From assembly GCA_947627615.1 (NCBI GenBank), contig CANQWS010000027.1:1-41317 (forward strand): a stretch of DNA of 41,317 bases, in the 5' to 3' direction. The translations under genes and the position numbers were made by a program. The stretch's first letter is position 1, and each line of letters starts with the position of its first letter. The stretch is from an uncultured Muribaculaceae bacterium (GTDB taxonomy: Bacteria > Bacteroidota > Bacteroidia > Bacteroidales > Muribaculaceae). Of this stretch, positions 35,208-41,317 are shown one piece after another. The notes beneath the pieces were generated by a model. That model was given only the letters and a program-made list of their open reading frames with translations. It searched no databases and was not told the origin of the DNA.

Positions 35208-35717
35208 ATGACACGAAATCTCATCCTCATTCTACTGGCCTGCCTGTCCCTCTCGGGCATGACAGGCTGTCACTCCGTCGACAGCGAACGCGTGCCGCCG
35301 GTCAACGTAAACGTTATTTTCCCCACCATAGGTGACTGGGAGCGTTACGGAGTGGCCGGAGCCGGTTCCTACCGGCAGTTCATAGCTTCGGAGCGTGTTC
35401 CCGCAGGATTCCCCTACAAAGGGCTTGAGGGTACGGGCTATGGCGGTCTGTTGCTCGTTATGGACCCTATGGGTCAGCCTCTTGTATATGACCTGGCTTG
35501 TCCCTACTGCGTCCCCGCCGTGAAGCGCATATTCCTCGACACCACGTCGGAAACAGCCGGAATATTCCGCTGTCCGGAATGCGGAAGCACCTACGATGTC
35601 TATGCCCAGGGTGGTCCTCATTCTGGTCCGGCCAAGGACAAGAACCACGGTTACGGCCTTCAGCGCTACCGCATAAACATCACCGGCGGTAGTCCCTACG
35701 CGGTCATAAGCCGATAA
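35208..35717 (+). CDS. Lipoprotein with four-Cys (CxxC x20 CxxC) metal-binding, Rieske-like domain
   Basis: A 169-residue lipoprotein (lipobox GMTGC, C21). Residues 98-101 (CPYC) and 122-125 (CPEC) give a four-cysteine site followed by GSTYDVYAQGGPHSGPA and YGLQRYRI. The order of a knuckle, a second knuckle with GS.YDV, then G..GPA...L..Y resembles the Rieske cluster-binding subdomain, but with Cys4 in place of Cys2His2, so rubredoxin-like iron or zinc is more likely. It sits in the envelope and is cotranscribed with pyrE by spacing. Function unknown. Confidence 0.75.
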   Translation: MTRNLILILLACLSLSGMTGCHSVDSERVPPVNVNVIFPTIGDWERYGVAGAGSYRQFIASERVPAGFPYKGLEGTGYGGLLLVMDPMGQPLVYDLACPYCVPAVKRIFLDTTSETAGIFRCPECGSTYDVYAQGGPHSGPAKDKNHGYGLQRYRINITGGSPYAVISR

Positions 35718-35724
35718 ATTAAGT

Positions 35725-35755
35725 TTGTGTTATTGAGAAAAAAATCTTAACTTTG
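35725..35755 (+). promoter_or_regulatory. Promoter of tRNA-Leu
   Basis: TTG (35725-35727), 20-base spacer and TAACTTTG (35748-35755). It predicts a start near 35761, 40 bases before the tRNA. Confidence 0.75.
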
Positions 35756-35800
35756 CGCCGGAATAAAGTCCGGCAACACGGAACTCATTTCTTACCATCG

Positions 35801-35884
35801 GCTCGAATGGTGGAATGGTAGACACGAAGGACTTAAAATCCTTTGGCCATTGCGGCCATGCGGGTTCGAGTCCCGCTTCGAGCA
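35801..35884 (+). tRNA. tRNA-Leu (TAA anticodon)
   Basis: A class II tRNA of 84 bases: acceptor GCTCGAA with TTCGAGC, D-arm GGTGGAATGGTAGACAC, anticodon stem AAGGA/TCCTT with loop CTTAAAA (anticodon TAA), a long variable arm pairing TGGCC with GGCCA, and the T-loop GGTTCGAGTCC. Discriminator A; the 3' CCA is not encoded. Confidence 0.95.
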
Positions 35885-35948
35885 CAGCACGCCCCGCTAC
35901 AGCCTGTTATGGCGATAGCGGGGCGCGTATTATTCTGCCCGGGCGTTT

Positions 35949-36284
35949 TCAGTTACGAAGTTTGTCTGCCAGATTGTGAGCGGAGTCCGCCGCCTTGTCA
36001 AGAATACTGGATGCGGCCGATTTTGCCTTGTCGGCAAACGACTCGGCGGTGTCACTCACCTTGTCTTTCACATTTGCGGCTACATCGCCCACTTTATCCT
36101 TAACATCGCCGGCTACGTCCGATACTTTATCTTTTATATTCGCATACTTGTCGGCTATGGTTGCTTTCGCAGCCTCATTTGTCTCGACGGCAGCATCCTT
36201 TGCTGCTTCTACGCTGACCTGTGCGGCGGCTTCCGATATGGCCTTGTCAGCTTCCGCTTTGTAAAGATTGTCTTGTGCGTTCAT
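35949..36284 (-). CDS. LEA-like Ala/Lys/Asp repeat protein
   Basis: A 111-residue, highly charged protein with no signal peptide and no tryptophan or cysteine. Residues 45-110 are built from imperfect 10-11-residue units of the form DKVSDVAGDVK, DKVGDVAANVK, DKVSDTAESFA, DKAKSAASSIL. This is the amphipathic 11-mer pattern of group 3 LEA and YtxH/apolipoprotein-like helices. Such proteins are often disordered until dried or membrane-bound and are linked to stress. Function here is inference. Confidence 0.75.
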   Translation of the reverse strand: MNAQDNLYKAEADKAISEAAAQVSVEAAKDAAVETNEAAKATIADKYANIKDKVSDVAGDVKDKVGDVAANVKDKVSDTAESFADKAKSAASSILDKAADSAHNLADKLRN

Positions 36285-36409
36285 AATAGTAATGCTTATG
36301 GATTAATGTGTTCAGTGAAAACAACATCGCGAAAAGCCATTGAGTTGAGACCACTAACATAATTTCACAGTTCTGTCGCTCTGAATCACCATTTATCGTC
36401 TTTTTTGCG

Positions 36410-36525
36410 TAATTTTGCATTCGTCTACCGGAATGGTAGGAAAATCCGTGATAGTGGTAAGAGCCGGACCGACAGGAAACCATAACTTTGCATGGATTTT
36501 TAAACGTCATAACCACCTCATCAGT
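36410..36525 (+). promoter_or_regulatory. Promoter and leader region of the DUF3737-MATE-PatB cassette
   Basis: Two -7 elements are present: TAATTTTG (36410-36417) and TAACTTTG (36483-36490); neither has a good TTG partner. A transcript from the first would carry a perfect hairpin CTACC-GGAAT-GGTAG (36425-36439), and AAAATCC (about 36441-36447) could pair with GGATTTT (36494-36500). The second predicts a short 30-base leader. Both support the ATG at 36526 rather than the in-frame ATG at 36415. Confidence 0.45.
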
Positions 36526-37377
36526 ATGAAAACAATAGAAAACAAGGAATTCGGAGGCGAACGCCCCCTGTTCGCTTCAAAATCCCTCAGACTGGTCAAT
36601 GTAACAATCCATGCCGGTGAATCGGCCCTGAAGGAATGCTCCGACATAGAAGCCCTCAACTGCCGATTCGAAGGGAAATACCCTTTCTGGCACGTTGACG
36701 GTTTCCGCATTGAAAACTGCCTGTTCACCGAAGGCGCCAGAGCCGCCCTCTGGTATTCCTCGAACCTTATAATGTCCGACACGCGGGTCAACGCCCCGAA
36801 GATGTTCCGGGAAATGTCGAACCTCAGACTGAGCCGCGTCACGATACCTGACGCTCAGGAAACGCTGTGGCACTGCACCAACGTCACCCTCGACAACGTG
36901 GAGGTGGCCAAGGCAGATTATCTGTTCATGCACAGCTCCGACATACGCATTTCCGATTACAGACAGCAGGGAAACTATTCGTTTCAGTATTGCCGCAATG
37001 TGGAGATTGACAATGCCGACATTGACTCGAAGGACGCGTTCTGGAACAGCGAGAATGTCACGGTGCGCAATTCCAGACTCATAGGAGAATATCTCGGATG
37101 GCACTCACGCAATCTGCACCTGATCAACTGCCACATCGACGGAACCCAGCCGCTATGCTACTGCGAGAATCTCATCCTTGAGAACTGCACATTTGGCCCG
37201 GAGGCCGACCTCGCTTTCGAAGAGTCAGTCCTGCAGGCCGACGTCCGGAGCCACATAGTCAGCGTGAAGAACCCCACTTCAGGGTCAATTCAGGCCCGTT
37301 CGATAGGAAAAATAATCCTTGACGAGAATATCAGACAACCGGCCAACTGCATAATAAAAACTCTGGAACAACCCTGA
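36526..37377 (+). CDS. DUF3737 family beta-helix protein
   Basis: A 283-residue cytoplasmic protein matching DUF3737, with its characteristic start KTIENKEFGGERPLFASK and conserved segments CRFEGKYPFWH, EGARAALWYS, YLFMHS, KDAFWNSENV and GTQPLCYCENL. Repeating units of about 20 residues with N, V and I at fixed spacing suggest a right-handed beta-helix, like pectate-lyase-type folds. No function is known to me. The stop shares one base with the ATG of the MATE gene (TGATG), so the two are translationally coupled. Confidence 0.92.
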   Translation: MKTIENKEFGGERPLFASKSLRLVNVTIHAGESALKECSDIEALNCRFEGKYPFWHVDGFRIENCLFTEGARAALWYSSNLIMSDTRVNAPKMFREMSNLRLSRVTIPDAQETLWHCTNVTLDNVEVAKADYLFMHSSDIRISDYRQQGNYSFQYCRNVEIDNADIDSKDAFWNSENVTVRNSRLIGEYLGWHSRNLHLINCHIDGTQPLCYCENLILENCTFGPEADLAFEESVLQADVRSHIVSVKNPTSGSIQARSIGKIILDENIRQPANCIIKTLEQP

Positions 37378-38819
37378 TGGAGTCTCCGAAAGGACCGGCC
37401 GACAAACTGCTCGCACTGATACGCTCGGGGCATGACCTCACTTTGCGCCAACGTTTCAAGCTCACGGCACTGCTGAGTATCCCCGCCATCGTGGCGCAGA
37501 TCTCGGCAATAGCCATGCAGTATATCGACGCTTCGATGGTCGGAAGCCTCGGAGCCGAACCGGCTGCGGCCATAGGCCTTGTCTCGACCTCCACATGGCT
37601 GTTCTGGGGTATACTGTCGGCCTGCGCCACGGGATTTTCCGTCCAGATAGCCCACCTGATAGGAGCCGGAAGATTCAAGGAAGCCCGCAGCACGTTGCGC
37701 CAATCCGTGACCGCTACGCTCGCATTCAGCATTTCACTGGCCCTCGTGGGCATGGCCATCTCGGGTCCTTTGCCGCAGTGGCTGAGGGCAGACGAATGCA
37801 TCCATGCCGACGCCTCGGCCTACTTTTTCATCTTCTCCATGTTCCTGCCGGCCATGCAGCTCAGTTTTCTCGCGGGGTCCATGCTGCGCTGCGCGGGAAA
37901 CATGACCGTCCCGAGCGCCTTGAACGTGCTGATGTGCGTGCTCGACGTCATCCTTAACTTTTTCCTCATATTCCCCACCCGCGACATCTCGGTCATGGGC
38001 ATAACGCTGACCGTTCCTGGAGCCGGTATGGGAGTGGAGGGAGCAGCACTCGCCACCGTGGCCGCCGAAACCATAGTGGCCGTGATCATGCTCTACTATC
38101 TGTGTGTCATCTACAGACCGCTGCGGATATGGGGCGAGAAAGGCTCCTTCATACCCACAGCCGGCACGTTGCGCAAGGCGGTCTATATAGGCGTGCCCAT
38201 GGGATTCGAGCACATAGCCATCTGCGGAGCGCAGATACTGGTCACATTCATCGTGGCGCCCCTCGGAATCATAGCCATTGCCGCCAATTCGTTCGCCGTC
38301 ATCGCCGAAAGCCTCTGCTATATGCCCGGCTATGGAATCGGCGAGGCCGCCACTACCCTCTCGGGGCAATGTCTCGGAGCCGGAAAGCTCAGACTCATGC
38401 GCTCCTTCGGTCACATAGCCGTAGGCTCCGGAATGGCCGTCATGGGACTTCTCGGCGTAGCCCTTTGGATATTCGCCCCGCAGATAATCGGCATAATGAC
38501 GCCGGTGGAGGACATAAGGATTCTGGGAGCTGACATACTCCGCATTGAAGCATGGGCCGAGCCGATGTTCGCTGCAGCCATAGTGACCTACGGATTTTTC
38601 GTCGGCATGGGGCGGACAATACTTCCGTCAGTCATGAACCTCGGAAGCATCTGGGTTGTGCGGCTAAGCCTTGCGGCCCTGCTCGTGGGCTCCATGGGGC
38701 TTCGCGGCGTATGGATAGCCATGTGTGTCGAGCTGTGTTTCCGTGGAACAATATTCCTGATACTGCTGTTCTCACCCAGATATTACATCAGACAAAAAGA
38801 TAAATCCATCATGCAATGA
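37377..38819 (+). CDS. MATE family efflux transporter
   Basis: A 480-residue, twelve-helix membrane protein of the MATE family (Na+ or H+ antiport of drugs and metabolites). Typical features are the opening LLSIPAIVAQISAIAMQYIDASMVGSLG, a mirrored second half starting VYIGVPMGFEHIAICG, and the conserved GYGIGEAATTLSGQCLGAG. It is overlapped on both sides (one base upstream, four downstream), placing the DUF3737 and PatB-like proteins in one translational unit with it. Substrate unknown; a sulfur-containing amine or peptide would fit its neighbour (inference). Confidence 0.95.
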   Translation: MESPKGPADKLLALIRSGHDLTLRQRFKLTALLSIPAIVAQISAIAMQYIDASMVGSLGAEPAAAIGLVSTSTWLFWGILSACATGFSVQIAHLIGAGRFKEARSTLRQSVTATLAFSISLALVGMAISGPLPQWLRADECIHADASAYFFIFSMFLPAMQLSFLAGSMLRCAGNMTVPSALNVLMCVLDVILNFFLIFPTRDISVMGITLTVPGAGMGVEGAALATVAAETIVAVIMLYYLCVIYRPLRIWGEKGSFIPTAGTLRKAVYIGVPMGFEHIAICGAQILVTFIVAPLGIIAIAANSFAVIAESLCYMPGYGIGEAATTLSGQCLGAGKLRLMRSFGHIAVGSGMAVMGLLGVALWIFAPQIIGIMTPVEDIRILGADILRIEAWAEPMFAAAIVTYGFFVGMGRTILPSVMNLGSIWVVRLSLAALLVGSMGLRGVWIAMCVELCFRGTIFLILLFSPRYYIRQKDKSIMQ

Positions 38820-39982
38820 AGGAAAAATTCGAGTTCAACACCATAATCCCCCGCCGCGGTTCAGGCTCCTACAAATGGGACACTCCTGCGGACCCGGAGA
38901 CAATTCCACTGTGGGTGGCCGACATGGATTTCCGCACCGCGCCGGCTATTATCGACGCACTGCGCCGGCGTGTGGGCCACGGAATATTCGGCTACACATA
39001 CGTGGGTGATGATTACTACGAAGCCGTCTGCCGCTGGTTCGAGACCCGCCACGGCTGGCGCATTGACCCGTCCACGATAATCTACACCTCCGGAGTGGTT
39101 CCGGCGGTCTCGGCCATAATCAAAGCCATTACCGTTCCAGGCAACAAGGTGATCACCCAGACGCCGGCCTACAACTGCTTCTACTCGTCGATACGCAACA
39201 ATGACTGCCTCCTGTCCCCTGACCCGCTCGTGAGAAACAGCGCGGATGGAACCTACGGCATTGACTTCGACCACCTGCAGCAACTCGCAGCCGATCCTGA
39301 CGCCAAAACGCTCATCCTATGCAACCCGCACAATCCCTCCGGCCGCTGCTGGACACGCGAAGAACTAATCCGCGTAGGGCGGATATGTCTTGACAACGGG
39401 GTGTTTGTCATAGCCGATGAAATACATTGCGAGCTGACATTCAACAATCACCGTTACACCCCTTTTGCATCCATATCCCCGGAGTTCGCCGAAAACTGCG
39501 CCACATGCATCTCACCCTCAAAAGCCTTCAACATAGCCGGCCTGCAGATAGCTAACATCGTAGCAGTCAATCCGGAAATTCGAAGACGCATAGACAAAGC
39601 TATCAACATCAACGAGGTCTGCGACGTCAACCCCTTCGGGGTCACAGCCACCATAGCGGCCTACAATGAAAGCGTCGGATGGCTTGAAGCCCTGAAAGAA
39701 TATCTGTGGCAAAACTACCTGTATCTGAAAGACAGACTCGCTGAGGCCGCACCGGAAGTCCTGCTCACTCCCCTTGAAGCCACATATCTTGCATGGCTCG
39801 ACATCTCCCGGACAGGACTGACATCGGAGCAACTGTGCGAGACACTTCTGCACCAGGAGAAACTGATGCTGAACCCCGGCACTATGTACGGCCCTGGGGG
39901 CGAAGGATTCATCCGCATCAATCTCGCCTGCCCGCGCACAGTTCTTGCAACAGCCGTTGACCGGCTCCTGAGACACATCTGA
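38816..39982 (+). CDS. PatB/MalY-type PLP-dependent C-S lyase / aminotransferase
   Basis: A 388-residue class I/II aminotransferase-fold enzyme. It has the PatB/MalY start (WDTPADPETIPLWVADMDFRTAPAI), the GYTYVGDDYYEA segment, CNPHNPSGR, the PLP-aspartate strand VIADEIHCEL and the PLP lysine K236 (SPSKAFNIAGLQ), ending GEGFIRINLACPR. PatB/MalY enzymes break C-S bonds in cystathionine or cysteine conjugates; an aminotransferase role is the alternative. Its ATG overlaps the MATE stop by four bases. Confidence 0.93.
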   Translation: MKEKFEFNTIIPRRGSGSYKWDTPADPETIPLWVADMDFRTAPAIIDALRRRVGHGIFGYTYVGDDYYEAVCRWFETRHGWRIDPSTIIYTSGVVPAVSAIIKAITVPGNKVITQTPAYNCFYSSIRNNDCLLSPDPLVRNSADGTYGIDFDHLQQLAADPDAKTLILCNPHNPSGRCWTREELIRVGRICLDNGVFVIADEIHCELTFNNHRYTPFASISPEFAENCATCISPSKAFNIAGLQIANIVAVNPEIRRRIDKAININEVCDVNPFGVTATIAAYNESVGWLEALKEYLWQNYLYLKDRLAEAAPEVLLTPLEATYLAWLDISRTGLTSEQLCETLLHQEKLMLNPGTMYGPGGEGFIRINLACPRTVLATAVDRLLRHI

Positions 39983-40082
39983 GGCACCGGAACATCGCAT
40001 TCGAGGTAACACCCATGCTGGCAGCGCAATGTACAGCCGGATAAATTCTGCTGAAATTGCGGGAAGTTTATGGGCTATTTTT

Positions 40083-40226
40083 TTGCAGGTTATTTGCGGA
40101 TTACTACAGATTTTTTTTGCAGATTACTTGCGGTTTTCTTGCGAATGACCTGCGCTTTTCTTGCGAATTTCTTGTGGTTTATCTGCGGTTTATCTGCGGA
40201 TTATTTGCGGATTACTACAGATTTTT
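40083..40226 (+). repeat. 11-nt-period degenerate tandem array, 13 units
   Basis: From 40083 thirteen units follow each other, all 11 bases except one of 12. Most fit YTGCGGWTTAY: for example TTGCGGATTAC, TTGCGGTTTTC, TTGCGAATTTC, CTGCGGTTTAT, CTGCGGATTAT. A 26-base block (40090-40115) recurs exactly at 40201-40226. The period is close to one DNA helical turn and puts a T/A-rich patch on one face. It lies between the patB-like gene and the promoter of the CAT-anticodon tRNA. The overlapping open frames are by-products of the repeat. The remaining bases of the gap (39983-40082 and 40227-40258) show nothing I can name. Confidence 0.9.
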
Positions 40227-40258
40227 CATTGGCATTCTCAAAAAAATTGGCGCCGGAC

Positions 40259-40289
40259 TTGCACAAACCAATAAAACTTCCTACCTTTG
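40259..40289 (+). promoter_or_regulatory. Promoter of the CAT-anticodon tRNA
   Basis: TTG (40259-40261), 20-base spacer and TACCTTTG (40282-40289), with a predicted start near 40295, 25 bases before the tRNA. The 11-nt repeat array ends 32 bases upstream. Confidence 0.78.
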
Positions 40290-40319
40290 CCCTCGCAAAA
40301 GCCCAAAAGGCCGCATGCA

Positions 40320-40393
40320 GGTCCCATAGCTCAGTTGGTTAGAGCACCTGACTCATAATCAGGGAGTCCTAGGTTCAAGCCCTAGTGGGACCA
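40320..40393 (+). tRNA. tRNA with CAT anticodon (Met, or Ile2)
   Basis: A 74-base cloverleaf: acceptor GGTCCCA with TGGGACC, D-arm AGCTCAGTTGGTTAGAGCA, anticodon stem CCTGA/TCAGG with loop CTCATAA (anticodon CAT), T-arm loop GGTTCAAGCCC, discriminator A, no encoded CCA. It is not the initiator, since the first pair is G-C. Elongator Met and lysidine-modified Ile2 cannot be told apart safely by eye. Confidence 0.93.
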
Positions 40394-40406
40394 CCGATTA
40401 AAAATC

Positions 40407-40445
40407 AAGAGACTGTCTAACAAGTTTGGGCAGTCTCTTATTATA
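40407..40445 (+). terminator. Terminator of the CAT-anticodon tRNA
   Basis: AAGAGACTG (40407-40415) pairs with CAGTCTCTT (40431-40439), extendable by three pairs including T.G, with an AACAAGTTT-type loop and a TATTATA tail. Confidence 0.75.
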
Positions 40446-40746
40446 GTCTAAACTGGCTGAAATAAATAAGGCTTTCTTTGCGCTTGTCGAGATTTCTGCG
40501 ACGCATCCACATTCGGACTGGTCGATGTTCCGCAACGCCCACAATTTTGAGGGGAGTCTTGCGACTGCCGATTATCACCTCATCAAATAGAATCGAGCCA
40601 TCACCACGACTGGCAACGGCTCGACTTCATAAGGGGTGCAGGGGGTATCATGTCCCACGGCTGATTTTTCGTTTAGTGCGACTCAGAAAAAATTTTTATT
40701 CTGATTTTCGACACCTCGCCGATTTTGTAGTAGGATTTAGTGGGGG
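40446..40746. other. Intergenic, with an unexplained start-less open stretch
   Basis: On the plus strand one frame stays open for 46 codons from 40447 to a TAG near 40588 and reads like protein (AEINKAFFALVEISA, HPHSDWSMFRNAH), but begins without an ATG just after a stop codon. It then continues brokenly. It may be a remnant of a lost gene or element. I recognise no family. The rest holds nothing I can support. Confidence 0.3.
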
Positions 40747-41214
40747 TCATTGTGCTAATTTTATAGTCGTATAAAACACATCATCAGTCTTATTCCACTC
40801 TACTTTTATCGCCCCAAGACACCCATTGTTGTCTTTTTTAGTCCCATAACACGCTACCATTTCATCTGTATCGGAGAAGCCATCCCCGCACAACGCTTCC
40901 ATTTTACGTTTGAATGTTTGAATTGAGGCATCTGAAAGTGTGCTGAATTTCCTGAACAGGCTCACTTTGGTTAGCTTGTCATTTTCAAACTCACAAATGG
41001 CATTGTCAAAACACATGTCCAGAACATAAATTTCTCCCTCTCCGATGATTGAGCCGTCATCTTTGCGTTCTATCTTTGCCTCTTCACGCTCTAATGATTG
41101 TATAGTTTCATCGTATGTTTCGCCCAATGTTATTGCCCCAATGTCAACCTTCTTTTGACAGGACGTTACCACCATGGCGAGCATCATCATCACGATTGCG
41201 ATTAACTTTTTCAT
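40747..41214 (-). CDS. Hypothetical lipoprotein
   Basis: A 155-residue lipoprotein with a clear lipobox (MVVTSC, C19) and a compact mature domain. After VDIGAITLGETYDETIQSL come strands and helices with three further cysteines (in DMCFDNAICEF, EALCGDG, VACYG and NGCLG segments; five Cys in all after the lipobox). The opening resembles proteins that start with a G.t...ev...l helix, as in small SmpA/BamE-like lipoproteins, but the match is too weak to name. No neighbour on the same strand. Confidence 0.7.
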   Translation of the reverse strand: MKKLIAIVMMMLAMVVTSCQKKVDIGAITLGETYDETIQSLEREEAKIERKDDGSIIGEGEIYVLDMCFDNAICEFENDKLTKVSLFRKFSTLSDASIQTFKRKMEALCGDGFSDTDEMVACYGTKKDNNGCLGAIKVEWNKTDDVFYTTIKLAQ

Positions 41215-41248
41215 TTTCGTTGTAGTTTTTAGTTGTTATTTCACTACT

Positions 41249-41303
41249 GTCCACTAAAAAATGGACGGGGTTAAAAATTAAATAAATTCGGTTCACTTGA
41301 ACC
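41249..41303. other. Two short dyads at the right edge
   Basis: GTCCA-ctaaaaaa-TGGAC (41249-41266, with loop of eight) and GGTTCA-CT-TGAACC (41290-41303) lie upstream of the lipoprotein gene. The first resembles short inverted repeats often seen at insertion-element ends, the second an operator. No transposase is in view, so neither reading is established. Confidence 0.3.
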
Positions 41304-41317
41304 ATAGAGAACATTGA

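Noticed and set aside
36415-36525. N-terminal extension of the DUF3737 protein
   Set aside because: The extra 37 residues do not resemble the family, and a -7 element lies inside this stretch.
40083-40226. CRISPR array
   Set aside because: Units are 11 bases with no spacers, and no cas gene is near.
40057-40342. Two overlapping 90-codon plus-strand frames rich in Phe, Leu and Tyr
   Set aside because: They are translations of the 11-nt repeat array and run into the tRNA gene. An 11-base period changes frame at each unit.

Overview
The window looks like chromosomal DNA of a gut Bacteroidales, most likely Muribaculaceae or a close relative. This is inferred from four things: a complete SusC/SusD glycan-uptake locus with a BACON-domain lipoprotein and a GH92 mannosidase; promoters of the Bacteroidetes form (TTG, 19-20 bases, TAnnTTTG) ahead of several genes and all three tRNAs; few Shine-Dalgarno sites; and several Bacteroidales-type conserved hypothetical proteins. 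No intact insertion sequence, prophage, CRISPR array or rRNA was seen.

Layout. (1) 275-2011, minus strand: a two-gene cassette made of an unreported 47-residue peptide with a double-glycine-type leader, followed by a membrane protein fusing a Cys-less C39-like domain, a VKOR domain and a DsbA/thioredoxin-like domain. This is the best candidate for an undescribed system. (2) 2211-6345: an ABM-fold monooxygenase, the fluoride channel CrcB, a secreted protein, a SanA-like protein with an Ig-like tail, a probably truncated gene and two acetyltransferases. (3) 6759-6829: tRNA-Gln. (4) 7232-18889: a polysaccharide utilisation locus. Metallophosphoesterase, SusC, SusD and a BACON lipoprotein are read leftwards, and a GH92 alpha-mannosidase is read rightwards from the same control region. 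This suggests use of an alpha-mannose-containing, perhaps phosphorylated, glycan. (5) 18966-23964: clpP, clpX, recQ, ftsE.

(6) 24052-26009: two secreted paralogues, one carrying a 54-bp tandem repeat. (7) 26003-33883, minus strand: a TlpA-like thioredoxin, a DUF6155-like protein, an S9 peptidase lipoprotein, a YgiQ radical SAM protein and UvrB. (8) 34060-35717: pyrE, an SRPBCC protein and a four-Cys lipoprotein, then tRNA-Leu. (9) 35949-39982: an LEA-like repeat protein, then a tightly overlapped cassette of DUF3737, a MATE exporter and a PatB/MalY-type lyase. (10) 40083-41317: a striking 11-nt-period repeat array, a CAT-anticodon tRNA, an unexplained open stretch and an orphan lipoprotein.

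Family names rest on motif recognition by eye. No database search was possible.
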